DNA from: Sphagnum magellanicum
Taxonomy: Eukaryota; Streptophyta; Sphagnopsida; Sphagnales; Sphagnaceae
Length of the DNA stretch: 64,000 nucleotides
Direction: 5' to 3'
NCBI GenBank assembly: GCA_021904315.1
Contig: CM038910.1
Span: 23,136,256-23,200,255 of the forward strand
A program made the position numbers and the translations under genes. The notes below the pieces were generated by a model. That model saw nothing but the letters and a program-made list of their open reading frames with translations, did no database searches and was not told the origin of the DNA. Shown here piece by piece: positions 37,199-50,057 of this stretch (its first letter is position 1; every line of letters starts with the position of its first letter).

Positions 37199-40100
37199 AT
37201 GAAGCGACAGCGACTGCTACTCCATGGGCAACATGAGTCTCCGACTTCTGCTGCTGCCGTTGAGAGTCGTGGCGATCAACCGAGGTTCAAGCGGATGGAC
37301 GATGGGGGGCACAGTAGCCGCGGGATCCGTCGGCACAGTGTTGGCGGTGACAGAGACGGTTCGGAGGCAGCGCGAAAGGGGGAGGTGAGGGAGGACGGAG
37401 CGGCGACGGCGATGGTTTCATCAGACAAAGGTATGAAGCACACTTACCACCATCATCACCACCATAATCACCACTCTCGCGCATCTTCTTCCGTCAAGGA
37501 CGGCCGTGGCGTATCCAAGAGTCATCAGTCGTACCTCAACGGTAAGGGCTCCGCTGCTGCTGCTGCTGCTGCTGAGGAGTCCAGGAAGGACCGAGGCAGA
37601 GAAGAAGAGGGTTTGGACTCCGAGTTGTTCGAGTCTCGCTCGCGGAGTTCTATCAGAGAGCAGGAAACTGCGACCAATGGTAATAAAGGGACGTCCAGGA
37701 GAGAACAACATGAGGTAGCGGACAATGTGAAGGTGGCTTCAGAAAGCAATAGGGAACAGATGGAGAAGGAGAAGGAGCAAAAGGAGAGTAGCAGCAAAGG
37801 CACGGACATGGTGGCGGAGGTGGAACAGAGTAATGAGCGAGAGGAGGGTGAGATGGAGTCTGATGGGGATGTCAATGCCTCTGTTGCGCAGGAGCAGGAT
37901 CCAGATGGTCCAGAAAAGATGGTAGTAGCCAATGAGACTACTTCAGAGCAAATAGGTTTCCAAGATGGCAGGGATGGGGTTACCCAAGGAATGGGAGGGA
38001 CATCCATGCAGGCTCTGGAGTCAGCAGGCACAGACAAGGATGCACTCCCTGACCAAGAAGCTGATTCTCAGGAGCACATGTTGAAGAGCTCCAACAATGA
38101 CCGAGTGGTAGAGGTGGAATTGGATGAGGGGAATGAACAGGCTGCTGGAGACCCAACTGCATGTGCAAATGACAAGATTGAAGCAGCAGCAAGAGATTCC
38201 TTGTGTGCCCGAGGAGGGGAGCCAGAATGTTCTAGGGTGTGTGATGATGAAGAAATGAAACAAGGTAGAGAGCAAGGACTCACCTTAACAACTGCAGTTG
38301 AAGATGACATGACACAACAGGCAAGAAAAGAAGCTAGGGGTAAACTAGTTGTCGAGGCACCAGATGAAAAGGAGCTGTTGGGGGAGAATTTGATGAGGAG
38401 GAGGCTTGGGAAGGAGCGATTGAGGGAAGGAGAGAAAGAAATAGGAAAAGAGAAGGTAGAGGAGAGACAGAGTGAGAAAAAACAGAGGGTGGAGAATGGT
38501 GCACTTTTATCTCTAGCACTGCCTGATACCTCACTGTCCCTTTCCTCCGGTGATCCACATGGTCGCCAGTCTCTTCCACACCGGCATGTGCATTCCCATC
38601 CCTCTCAAGCCCCAACACACACGCACTCCACTGGCTTCACCAACTCAATCTCCCTCTCCCACTCGCAACCCTTCCATCACAACCCCAGCTGCTCCCTCAC
38701 TCAGACCTCTCTTGACAAAACAGAGCTCTCAAGTGGAAGCCAACAAATCTCTCAAGCCAAGGAGCAAGGTTCTCATGGCAGCTGGCAGATGTCATATGGA
38801 AGCAACCATGCAAATGAAGGGTTTCTGACAGCTCAAGACAGGCAGAGATCTAAGCCCTTGTACCAGAGGCTTCTTCAGTCAGGAAACAATCCACAAATCC
38901 TGCAAGGCTCCCTGGGTAGTGAACGGTTGCGAAACCAAGGAAGAGACCGAATTTCAGAAAGTGTCGACATAAGTCAAGGCAGTCATCAGGTGGCACCAGC
39001 TGACAGTGGGCTGCAGGCTACCCATTCATCAGATGCCAGGCGATCACTGCGACGTGACTTGCAGCACAAGCACCGTCACAATGATGAAGTCTGGTCCTCC
39101 CCATCTCAAAGTGCAAGCTCACGGGAGACCCAGCCCCGTGATTTGCCCACTAATATAGAGAGGGCTCCTTCTCGAGAAAAAGGAGTGTTGGAGAGAGAGG
39201 TAGCAGGCTCAGAGAAACCATTTACAAGTATAAGGGTCCAGGACATAGTGTCAGAGCCAATTCCGTCAATGGCCCGCAAGCTGCAGGAGCTGCCTGACAG
39301 TTTCTTGGAGGGGTTGAAGGAAAGTTTGCGTGACATGCTAAATAGTATAGAGAAACGAGAGGAGTTTGTGTTGCTACAGCAAACTCTTGCAGCTCGCACA
39401 GACCTAGTCACCAACACCTTGCTGCGAGCACATCGAGTGCAGTTGGAGCTCTTGGTGGCAGTGAAGACAGGCATCCTGGCCTTCTTGCATCCTGACATTC
39501 CAATGACCCACTCAGCTCTAGTTGAAATTTTCTTGCAAACCAAATGCCGCAACTTTGCTTGCCAAAGTCCACTGCCAGCAGATGAATGTGATTGCAAGCT
39601 ATGTGCACAGAAGGCTGGCTTCTGCAACTCATGCATGTGTGTGGTGTGCTCAAAATTTGACTTTGATGCCAACACATGCCGTTGGATTGGCTGTGACTTC
39701 TGCTTGCACTGGTGTCACACTGATTGTGGCATCCGTATGGGCTATATTGCTCCTGGCCCCAGCATTTCTGGTGCAGCAGGCACTTCTGAGATGCAGTTCC
39801 ATTGCATTGCATGTGAGCATACCAGTGAGCTGTATGGGTTTGTTAAGGACGTGTTTTGTGCTTTTGCTCCACAATGGAAGCGGGATGTGTTGGCTAGTGA
39901 ACTGGATTGTGTGAGGCGGATCTTCCGTGACAGCAATGATGCACGTGGGCAGCAATTGTGCAGCAAGGCTGAGGAAATGCTTCTACTGCTGGATGCTCAG
40001 TTGGACCCAGCCCCTGCTTGCAGTGCCATGCTTAATTTTTTCTCTGGTAAGCTCTTTATATTCTATTTTCCTGACTCTGTAACCAGCACATCATACTCTG

Positions 40101-41937
40101 CGGAACCTTTGTAGTGCAGTCAAAGTTGGAGTGGTTGATGGCAAGTCCATGAGATAGTGGAGTTGCTACAAGGGTAAGTGTATGCTAAGAATTTTATTCT
40201 AACACCAAGTTCAAGCCCAACTGGTGGAATGTCTTTCCCTCAAAGTTTTTCATATTATGGATTCTAGGGATATAGTGAACCCAAAAAATTTTTTAATTGA
40301 TTCTTATGGGTGAAATACCTGTGGGCCCTGCCAAGGCTGTTGCTGGTTGCTAGCAGAATTGTCAGAGTAACGATAACAACTATTCCATGATGACCTTTAA
40401 AGCTCTGCTTTGGTGCATCCACAAACATGGGCACATTAGGGGGTTACATGCAGATGAGCTGATAACAAAATGTCACATTTGGTGACCCTCTATGGAGTCC
40501 TCTCTATGCCTTTTGCTTAGATGCTTGCATGTATCAGGGTATGCTGCAATAAAGCAAAGCTTACCCTCACAAACTCATAGCAACTTGAATGGGGGTACTA
40601 TTGATCTTTTTATTATTAGATTTCCTTCTTGAATTTGTGACTGAGGCTTCCTGTTGCTTCTGGAAATAGGACAGAAACACAGGATACATTTTTTTTTTAA
40701 ATCGTTTGCCATAATCTTTTAGAAGATTATTATATAATTATTCTTTTGGGGCCCAGCTTATGGGATTTTTGGGGTTCATATTACAAAGCAGTAATTTATT
40801 GTTGAAAGGTTATTAGAAGATTGCCATTTGGTGCTTGCTTGCTGAAGTTAGGCCATGCATCATGCCTATTTGTAGACATTTATTCAACAAGGTAATTTAT
40901 TTACCATTGGATTCATTTGTGTAGTAACCAAGGTGGGCTATTGAAAGTGTAGGTCCTATATGCATGATGGCTATTCCATGCTAAAGTAGGTTATTCTTTC
41001 AATTTTTTGGGAATGGACAAATAGCAAGAAAATAAATTGCATTGGATATTGTTCCTTGCTCATGGCATAACCATGGCAAGCAGTTATATATATTGCTTAT
41101 CTGCACCCTTTGTTGGGAGCTGATGAAGTTAGTAGAGAGCTATGGCAGCTAGTCACTGCCATTCATGATGAGGATTGCAGTCTGATACTATTTGAGTTAC
41201 AATCTCCAGTTACTACAGCACTTATTCTTGTCATGTTTGTTTGTGTTTACCCAGAATTGGCATAACATTGGTTTGGTTACCTTACATGTTTTTGTGGAGT
41301 CTTCTCTCCCATATCATTGATATTTGGTGTGCTCCTTCGGATCTGACTGGATTCTCTCTAAATTGTGGCAGATGGTGATGTAGGTGGGATTCAAAATCAG
41401 GCACCTTCTGTCTCAAGAGAAGGTCAAATCCAGCCAGCTCCTGTGTCAGAGGAAGCTGTAAAAACTCCACCAGTTTCAGGAAGGGACAATAAGACCACAA
41501 GGGATACACTGGATCGAGCACGTGCAGCATTGCAGACATATGATGCTGAGCTGGAGGAGAAGAGGCAAGAAGCTGCAGAGCTGCAGCAGGAGCGCGAGCG
41601 CAAGAAGGGGCAGATAGAAGAGCTGGAAAGCATTGTGCGCATCAAGCAGGCTGAGGCCAAGATGTTTGCAGTTCGTGCTGATGAGGCACGGCGGGAGGCA
41701 GAAGGACTGCAGCGTATAGTACTTGCAAAGTCAGAGAAGATTGAACAGGAGTATGCATCCAAGCTGACAAAGTTGCGCTTGGAAGAGGCAGAAGAACGCC
41801 GTCGCAAGGGTCATGAAGCAGTGCAGGTGCTACATCAGGCTCAAATGGATTTCCACACACTAAAACTACCCCTTCTCTCTGAGCTTCATGACCTCTTGAA
41901 GCAGCTTGAAGCTATGAAACGGAAAAGCTGGAAATAA
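37199..41937 (+). CDS. OBERON/TITANIA-type PHD-finger protein, two coding exons
   Basis: Exon 1 is 37199-40046 and exon 2 is 41372-41937, joined by a GT-AG intron of 1325 bp, giving 1137 residues. The N-terminal two thirds are charged and low-complexity: a His tract near residues 81-91, seven to eight Ala near 118-125, then Glu/Lys/Ser-rich sequence. Residues about 690-770 hold the conserved helical part (LPDSFLEGLKESLRDMLNSI, then REEFVLLQQTLAARTDLVTN). The PHD finger covers about 787-873: CDCKLC, CNSCMCVVC, CRWIGCDFCLHWCHTDCG and FHCIAC. Residues about 970-1125, mostly exon 2, are a long coiled coil (TYDAELEEKRQEAAELQQER and onward). In Arabidopsis, OBE1/2 are about 570 residues and OBE3/4 (TITANIA) about 1100-1160, so length and order fit the TITANIA type. 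These nuclear proteins act in root meristem and embryo patterning, and the PHD finger reads histone tails. It is likely expressed, with no frame breaks. Confidence 0.92.
37550..37574 (+). repeat. GCT trinucleotide run encoding poly-alanine
   Basis: GCTGCTGCTGCT repeats within exon 1 of the OBERON gene encode seven to eight alanines. Such runs vary in length by slippage and stay in frame. Confidence 0.7.
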
Positions 41938-44900
41938 GATTGCAGATGCAGGTGATTGTGAGCCTTTTGGTAAAGGGGATGTAAGGTCTTTTGTAATTTT
42001 CAAATTAAGATAAACACAGGTGACTTGGATTATGCTGGTTAACCCTTGACAGCTATCAGGGCATGACTAGCAGGTATTAAGGGAGGTAGAGATATTCACA
42101 AAGATGGTTCCCCTTTCTCTATTTATTGACGGAATTTGGATGGTGAGGAGTAAATACAACTTTGTGTTATGTTTGCAAGTCTTTACTTGTTTGGTAAGTT
42201 GAGCCCTAAAGCTGTGCAAGGCAAGGATGGTAATCATTCTTTTTACACCTGGAAGACATGATGTGTAATGGGACAGGACAGAAGCTATCTCTCTTGAGTG
42301 CTAGCCAACATCATGATTTGAGTCTTCCCTTTGCTTCCAGAGAAGTGATGAAAAATTAAGGGCACAGATTTTATGTACTCATCTACATCCAGACCTGGTG
42401 AAGTGAGCAATGGAGGCTAGTCACAGCTATTAATGATGAAGGTAACTGTAATGTTATGACCGCATCCATTCTTGTCTGGTTGATTTTCGCTTGGCTGGAA
42501 CTGACACAATGTCTAGCTTTAATGTGTTATTATGGACTTTTCTCTGCAATCTTACAGCGATGTACAATGTGACAGAAGCTTGGAATCCTTTGGCTTTGTA
42601 GCAGTTTTGCTCAAACAAATCTAACTGTCAGGTCTGGAGTTTGTAAATGTGGAATCACTATGGACCTGTCACTACAGCTAAGAATGATGAGTTGTTTGGG
42701 TCCTGATTCTTACATTGTCATTGATCAACCATCTGAATGTAGTCAGATGGTAGACAACATCATCCAGCATATGTATTCCAACAGCTTGCTCTGCCCTGAG
42801 TCATCATCTGGTCTACCCGGGAATCAAATGCTGCAACTGCTCTTTGCCTAACTGACCTGCTGCTGTGTTGAAAGTATTTGGGGCTCGTGGTTCTGACCAG
42901 AATTGAACGTCTCAGATACCTGGTTGCAGACCTGTCTGTCGCTTGAAAAGGACCAAAGCACTGAGCTGGTGTATCACATCAAGTTAAGCAGATGAACACA
43001 GCAGTCAGCTTCAGTAAGTTACCCTGGCAACATTTGCATCTTTGGAATGAGTCTGTCAAGTTAGGGGGAGCAATCAACTGAGCAATTCCAGCTTGAGATG
43101 TCCTTGTAATGATACTGGTGCATTTTTGGAATGCATCGTCTCCCCCAATTAGGTTACTGTTATTATGGGTGGTGTCTAGCATGTGAGTATGATTTGAAAT
43201 GAACCCAACATGATATGCAAGGTGACCATGAGTCCTGGCCACAAGGCTTCTTTGCTTAATGCTTTTATATATCTAGGAAATACTTCATAAAAATTTGCAG
43301 ATCGAAACAAGAACAGGTTTTAGGGTCCATCTGGATATCCTTTGGCTGTATACTTTGGTTCAATGTAAAATCTTGTTATGGTTTATTAGATTGTGTGCTC
43401 AGGTGAAAACAAGGTTCTTATAACTTTGGTTTCTAAAACTGCTCAGTCCTGGAAAGGACTTCCAAAATGCATGTGCAGCATGATGACAGTTTTTTGGAGC
43501 TTCCAAGCTGTGCAGGGGACAGGTACATAGTAAGTAACCTGTGTATTGGAAAATCTGATGACAACAGATTTCTCTCACACACTACAACCCCAATTGAGCA
43601 GGAGGGCTAGAAGATGAGCAACTAAAAATTTTACTGGTATCTGCTGGCACTAACTCCACCATGATCAGATGTTGGAATTGAGTGACAAGGCCTTTGTAAT
43701 TCAACCATCCACTGTTGTTGCTTGATTGGGAAACAATGCTTGTAAATGTGTACCCTGTTAGAATCATATCATCATCCCTTACAGGGAAATGGCGTGAAGC
43801 TCAAGGCAAGTATACTTTGTACATTGTTGAGTTCCCTGTGGGATGATGAGAGATGTACTGGAAAGAGGCCCTTTCCCAGTTGCAGTTTTGTTGTGACCTT
43901 TCACACTGCACCCAGCTTGTACCAGGGTATGAGCCTCCCAAAAGCAGGGACTTCTCAATTTGGGAGGATCCATCTCCATGCTGTATTTTCAGCCCTTGAC
44001 TCTGTTTTTGTCTTACAACCACAATGTGGAAAGTGGCAGGGATTACAGTGAATTGGATACAATCCAAGTACAAATGCGGATGTGAGATCAATCAGCAACT
44101 TTGTGGAGTAACAAGTGCTTCAAACGACATGTACCTTCAAATGTCCTCAAGATTTTCCAAGGATTTTGTATCCTCAGCTCTTATATATTGGATCTGCATG
44201 TCCTGCCAAAATGCTATGTTCATTTTCATTTTTCCCATTTAGCTTCTTTCTCCTTGGGTGTGTAAGTAAACCCATTAAGTCAGAACTGGGGCATAGGGAC
44301 TTTTCAATATGTGACAGCTCTCCAACATGGCCAGTAAAGAAATATGATGGGCTTTGATTGGCTGGTCACAATGATTGGCCCATGTGGTGGCATTATCTCA
44401 CTTTTACACTATCCAAGATCTCATGGTTAGGGGTGGGGATGGAGAAATAACTTGCACACAGGTAGATGCTCACATATTGGGTGCAGGTGGCTCTACCTCT
44501 CCATCTAACCTCATAACCAATAACATGCTGTGAATTCAAATTAGACCCATATCTTGGAAGTGTGCAAATACAATTCTCATCAAGTGATTTGATGGTGGAA
44601 TCTCTCCAAGCTACTCATAATTAATTAATTAGTTTGCCATCATCTTTTTGTTGGGTGATGGCAGAAGTGATCACAATAGTCTCATCCCTGGAAAAATGCA
44701 TTCAAATCTAAGTTCCTCAAGAATTTGGAATTGGATCCAGATTTTTAGTGGAGGAACAAAAAAAACAACTGATGGGATAATAACTCAGTCCACAAGTAAT
44801 GGAATTTTGGTACTGTGTCATCAAACCTCATATCCTTCGTCCCAAGTTTTTCTGGAACTCTTGCAATTGTGCTATGTGGGTGCAATCACTCAAGATCTTG

Positions 44901-46000
44901 TATATACACTCAAGGAAAACTATGATAGGAAAAGAACATGACATTTGTAGAAGAAACACACAATCTCCCTCTCTTTTGGTGCAATTCAGATAAAACCCAA
45001 GAATGTCAGATAGTGTTTGCACCCATGAGTCAAATGAGCACAGATTTCAAAAGTAATCACAGATCAACACAGAATTGAAAAATTCCCTTGTTGAACAGCA
45101 ATGAGTCAGATTGGCACCTTCATAGCCCTCATGCAGAGAAGAGGAAAAGAAGAAGAGGAAGAAAGAGCAACCCATCTCTTCATGAAAATCTGACTCTGTG
45201 AGGTCAAATTTGTATTTCTCATACTTCACCACAGACTCTCTTTTTCGATCCCAAGTCTAGATCTCTTCTGAGACCTTACCAATTTTTGAATTTTTGTCAA
45301 GCCAAGAGGGTGGACACATTAGTAGTGCTTTAGTCTTGTCCCAGAGTGGACCCCATCTTTCAGTAGCCTCGTGGTGCACACCCCATTTTGAAGCCTTCAT
45401 TGTTTGAGGGTGCAATTCTGAACATCCTTGAGTGCTGCTGATCTTGTGCATTAATTAATATGGGTGGATGTTTCAGGGGTGGTTTTTGATGCTGCCAAAG
45501 AGACTCGTTACTGATATGCTTCATATATTGATGAAGAACTTGATTATGTCAATTTCTTTCTTCCACTGAAATTTAATTAAATTTCAATTTCCATGTTCAG
45601 ATGGCAGAATAGGCTGATGGATCCAACAATATTCTATATATATTCCTCTAACAATCTAATTCACCTACATTTTTACATTATTACCCACTTGTCAAACATG
45701 CAATTTGGCTTGTAAGATTTCTTTGTATTGAATTATCATCTCTTGTAGTAATGTCAGACATCATCATTCCAGTGTTAGACTGAGAGTTGCTATCTAGAGT
45801 TCAATGAGGCCACAATCAGATATGGTGGGCTGTTGTGTTATTGAATCAATGCCCCAACACCAACAAAATCACACACATGAAATCATGCACAACAAAGATG
45901 AGACTCCAGAGACATGCACAGCAAAGATGAGACTCCATAGACACCCCTTTAAGATATATATCCCCAAACACGAAACAGTTGAAAGCATGTTCACATTAAA
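41938..46000. other. Downstream region of the OBERON gene, no recognised gene
   Basis: About 4 kb of moderately AT-rich DNA, less biased than the 15-36 kb desert. The first part is probably 3' UTR. Many short ORFs (up to about 100 codons) exist on both strands, but none resembles a family I know and they overlap each other. A noncoding transcript is possible. A 27-bp imperfect duplication containing AAAGATGAGACTCCA is at about 45894-45947. Confidence 0.35.
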
Positions 46001-47210
46001 CTAAGTTCCAACAACAATAATGATTACAGAAAATTGGTGTTTTGCAATAAAAATACATAACCACATCATGATAGAATCACAAGAGGTGAACAAAGTGTTT
46101 TTTTTCTTTTCTTTTCTTTTGAAAATGAGGCAAGTACCATAAAATTATTTGAGCACTTTCTTTGACAAGAAATCTTTTTACATAACCATGTCATGCTATC
46201 AGAAATATATTGAGGAAAAAGTGGCTCAAACTCTATACCATACTGAAGTACAAAAGGATTGATTTGTACAAAGAAAATTATTCACTTGTGTGCAAGGATG
46301 CTACTACCTCCTAGTACAAACTATTTGAAGAAGGCTTGTGACAGAGTTCTTTCTGTAGTGGCCATTGTTACATTTGGCCAATCTCTATTGTGCTAGATTG
46401 TGACCAGCCAATTACTAATTCCATGACCATATTATGTTCCTCTGCAAGGTGAAGAGAGTTGTTGCAGTGTTGGGTGGGTATTAGAAATTGCACCAAACCC
46501 TTGTCAGATATAAAGATGGCTTTTAGAGTTCATAACCATGGTTCTCCCAAAAATCAAAAGAACCAATTCCGATATATAACCATAATTTCCCAGCTTTTGA
46601 AAACCTGAAATAGCCACACACACAAAGCCATCAGTAGTTCCTCCATGAAATCCACTGATCCTTTGAGGTTTTTGAAATAACTGGAACCAACAGCTCTCTG
46701 ATTCTGATTTTTTTTTCAAACTTTGAAAACAGAATGCACGGTCTTTCTGATTATGAAATCCTCAAGGAAACCAGAACCAGTGATTATCAACAAATCAAAT
46801 ACATACTCACCCATAGCTGGTCTAAACCTTGAATCAATCCAGTTGTTCAACATCTACAATTATTGGGTTCCCTTATTTCAAGTCGGCTGATGGGTGCAGC
46901 AGAATGCAATCCAAGGAAAATTTACACCTATGCAATCCATTTCGTTTGTTCCCAGTATTGTGCGGGTATCAGAAATGGCACCAAACAACGACCAGTTATC
47001 AGAGCAGTTCTTTAATTTCAAAACCAGTGTTCTCCGAGAATCAGAGAACAGGTTGTGATTTATAAGCACCATTCTCACCAAAACAAAACCCCAGGAAAAA
47101 AAAAAGTAATGGAAGAATAGCTGAGAAAACCACCAGTCTCCTTCACTGGTTCTTTCATGAAAACCATTAGTTCTTTGAGTTTTTGAAATAGTTAGAATGG
47201 GTGATTGTTT
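46001..47210. other. Intergenic repeats with ACCATGGTTCTC / GGTTATCA wording
   Basis: No gene is supported. Words such as AACCATGGTTCTC, GATTATCAACAAATC and GGTTCTTTCATGAAA repeat in both orientations and match parts of 23.4-23.8 kb and 0.4-0.9 kb, so this is probably the same old repeat family. Confidence 0.3.
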
Positions 47211-47215
47211 GTATA

Positions 47216-47325
47216 GGAGAAGGTTCCTCTTTAGGCCCTTCCGGATTTTGAGATGCATACAGAGGCCGATAGGCTGAGGGTAGGTGTCAAAAAATCCAGA
47301 AGGGCCTAAAGGAGAAACCTTCTCC
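47216..47325. mobile_element. Foldback element, ~35-bp arms
   Basis: The arm at 47216-47249 (GGAGAAGGTTCCTCTTTAGG and onward) pairs with 47290-47325, whose reverse complement begins GGAGAAGGTTTCTCCTTTAG. The arms differ by a few bases and are separated by about 40 bp. It sits immediately left of another inverted-repeat element. Confidence 0.6.
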
Positions 47326-47326
47326 T

Positions 47327-47889
47327 GTGTAAAGAACTGATCCTATTTTCGCTTTCTTTCCATCACTTTTATCTCTTTTCTTTCCCGACTCTTTTTTTCT
47401 CTCTGTTTTCTTTTTCCTTCTAAAGCTGGCCGTCCTTGTATTTTCCACCCTAAAACATTCCATCCTTCTTCTTTATGCCATCTGGGCTTTTTCCCTTATC
47501 CTTCTTGGTTTAGATTTTTAAATTTTGATGGAATTTATTAATTAGTTGACACTTTATTTTTAATTATTTCATTTAATTTCTTTCTGGTAAAAAAAAATTT
47601 TGTAAATGAAAAATATATGTTAAAGAAATCCAGGGGTTTGGAAAGAAAATCTGGCCTTAAGGAAGAGAAATTGGGCATTAAAGAAAAGAAATTGTATCCT
47701 TAAAGAAGGAATAAGTTTTGGTCCCTTCCGAATTTTGGAAGGTACCAGTGACAGCCTTGTGAGTTCTTCCACTTTGCGGAAGGGACCAGTGACAGCCTGG
47801 TGTGTTTGGAAGGAGCATTTGAAATCTTCCCCCCCCCCCCCCCAGAAGCGACTGAAAAATACACTAAGAAAATAGGATCAATTCTTTAC
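47327..47889. mobile_element. Inverted-repeat element of ~560 bp
   Basis: The left end TGTAAAGAACTGATCCTATT continues to TTC; the right end on the other strand begins TGTAAAGAATTGATCCTATT and also continues to TTC. One mismatch occurs in 23 bp. The interior has two copies of GGGACCAGTGACAGCC-like sequence (about 47743 and 47784) and a run of about 16 C at 47829-47844. There is no transposase. Confidence 0.6.
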
Positions 47890-48480
47890 AATTGTGAAAT
47901 TTCAAACAACTGGAACCAGGGTTATCAACAATTGAATTGAGTTTTTGAAAGAGTTAGAATGGCTAATTCTTTGATTTTGCAATTTCAAAAACCTCGATGC
48001 AGGAGTTATATAACAAGCAACTTATAGCACAATGACTTTGTCCTTTTTTCTCAGGTTCAAACTTCAAGCAATCTTATTGGTCGAAAGCTTTAAATTGGTC
48101 CCAAGGCATTCAGACGAGGGTCCAAGACCAAAAAGTGGAAAATTGAGGCTAAACTTACATGGCACCTGTTTTGGAGGGAAAATCAATTGGTTCAGACCAA
48201 AAAACAGTGGTAAGAGGAGAGCTCCTGATTTGGAGAACCAAGAATCCGGCTAGGGACCAAGGTACAGTCCAACTCAAGGATTCACTTTGCTTCAAATCAG
48301 TCCAAATTGTTTCATAGGAAATTGGACCTGGGACCCTCGTCTAAAGTGGGCCTGAATCACACAAAATAGGTTCAAACATTTTGGCAACAATTCAGTTTCG
48401 CCACAATAACCATGTCAAAACATAATTGACCAGCTTAATAATAAGGTGCTTGCCATCTTAGACTCCTACTTAGCATAGGG
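47890..48480. other. Spacer, no recognised gene
   Basis: The sequence right of the element resumes the GTTTTTGAAAGAGTTAGAATGG wording that also stands just left of 47210, so the inverted-repeat elements seem inserted into one older repeat. The ORF at 48032-48253 has no known relative. Confidence 0.3.
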
Positions 48481-48481
48481 T

Positions 48482-48830
48482 GAAGCCCCAAGGTGGGAGG
48501 CATTCCCAAACTAATGGGCCTAAGGATAAGGCAATAGCCAAATCTAGCCTCACATCTTGAGAATATTCTTCACACATGGGCTTTGCCCATTATAAAGCAC
48601 AAGGCAAACATTATCATGAACCTAAACATACAGAGATCCATAGATCATGAGGCATAGGAGGGGAAGGGTTCTTACACCTATAAAGGAGACATAATATCCC
48701 TATCCCTCCTAAGGAGTAGGCATAAGATCCCTTCTTTCTTCTAGGAGGGATATTCACATATGTAAAGTACCCTACAATTATGCTAGGAAATTTGTCAAAG
48801 TGCTTTATGAGAATAATTTGTCTTGGCTTT
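48482..48830 (+). repeat. Diverged direct repeat, copy 1
   Basis: It shares ordered blocks with 49479-49800: AAGCCCCA, TTGCCCATTATAAAGCACAAGG / TTACCCATCATAAAGCACAAGG, ACATTATCATGA, CCTAAACATA, ATATAAAGGTGCCC-like and CTAGGAAATTTG, GTGCTTTAT. The copies are 1 kb apart in the same orientation. They could be relics of LTRs or of a dispersed element. No primer-binding site was identified. Confidence 0.4.
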
Positions 48831-49478
48831 CAGAAACAGTGCAACACATCAACTCCATCTGAAATTGGGGGGGATGTACATTTGACATCCAAGAGGGAAA
48901 TCTTGGAACCCTAATGTGGGGCTTCTTGCTGTCCGATGTGAGTAAGCAATTTTACAAAACTCCATACTTACTCCCAAAGTTCAAACTCTGGAAGTAAATT
49001 TTTTCCTCAATAGAAAATCCAAAGGTCTTTTAAGTTAAACCAACCAACCATAGTTTTTATCAGCCCCCTTTCTTCTAGCAAAGAATATATGAAAAGATAT
49101 GAAAGTTTGGGCTAATGTGTGACATAACCCACCCTTGACTTACCCCAGCCCTCCACTACTCTCATGTATTGAGAAGTTTCCTCACTTCCATAACACAAAA
49201 ATGAAAGAAGTGAGGTTTAAAAAAAAGAATAGGGTCACTACTCACCTACACCTTGTGGTAGTTCAGAGCCCCAAACCCTAATTTCATGGAGGGTAAAATG
49301 TGACCATTTGTCAAGAACATAGGATAAGGGTTCTTGGGTTGCCAGGATGTGATTTTATTTTATTTTATTTTCAAAAAATAAACAAATGGGAATTTTAGTG
49401 AACTTGAATGGTCTTATGTATTTATTCAGTGGAGCCCAGTTTGGGCTTTCTGTGTGTTGTACAAGTTATTTGTGTAGG
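48831..49478. other. Spacer between two diverged direct repeats
   Basis: AT-rich with no ORF or retrotransposon motif; nothing recognised. Confidence 0.3.
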
Positions 49479-49800
49479 TAAAGCCCCAGAGTGGGGCCAA
49501 AATGTGTGGGCCTACAACAAGGTGTCAGCCACCCCCCCCAGCAAACAGCTTTACCCATCATAAAGCACAAGGTGAACATTATCATGAGCCTAAACATATC
49601 CAGATCACAAGGCATAGGATGCAGAGGGTCCATAAGCCTAGTCTATGTCTAAGATCCCTCCCACTCTTAACCAGTAGGCACTGGGCATATAACCCATCCT
49701 CTTTCCTAAGAGGGACCCGTTTATGGATATAAAGGTGCCCTCCAAATACACTAGGAAATTTGCAGGAGTGCTTTATTTATGTGGGCTTAGAATCTCTCTT
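49479..49800 (+). repeat. Diverged direct repeat, copy 2
   Basis: This is the partner of 48482-48830, with the shared blocks listed there in the same order. Confidence 0.4.
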
Positions 49801-49859
49801 TGATTCTTCTTGTCTTATTTTGTCTGTCCTATACCTGCTCCAGGGTTTCTTTTAAAGAT

Positions 49860-49996
49860 TTTGCGATGTAGTCAAAGTGGTGAACTCCTCCAGAAAATAA
49901 TTTAGCCAAATTTGGCTACATATTAGATATGAAAGTAGGAAAAAAAAATCAAAAATAAAAAAATCCTTATATATTCTTGGCTACCTACTGGAACTT
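49860..49996 (+). repeat. TAGCCAAATTTGGCTA-family dispersed repeat, best preserved copy
   Basis: Starts GCGATGTAGTCAAAGTGGTG, has the perfect palindrome TAGCCAAATTTGGCTA, then ATTAGATATGAAAGTA, an A-rich run, ATCCTTATATATTCTTGGCT and ACCTACTGGAAC. An (ATA)n run follows at about 50026-50055. Confidence 0.65.
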
Positions 49997-50026
49997 ATCT
50001 TTAAAAATCTGGCAATTTACACCAAA

Positions 50027-50057
<31 letters not shown>

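Noticed and set aside
42660..45451. Several ORFs of 60-100 codons on both strands downstream of the OBERON gene
   Set aside because: They overlap each other, lack family similarity and have no clear splice structure.
48482..49800. Short LTR retrotransposon (two direct repeats 1 kb apart)
   Set aside because: Repeats are too diverged, and no primer-binding site, polypurine tract or target duplication was seen; kept only as direct repeats.
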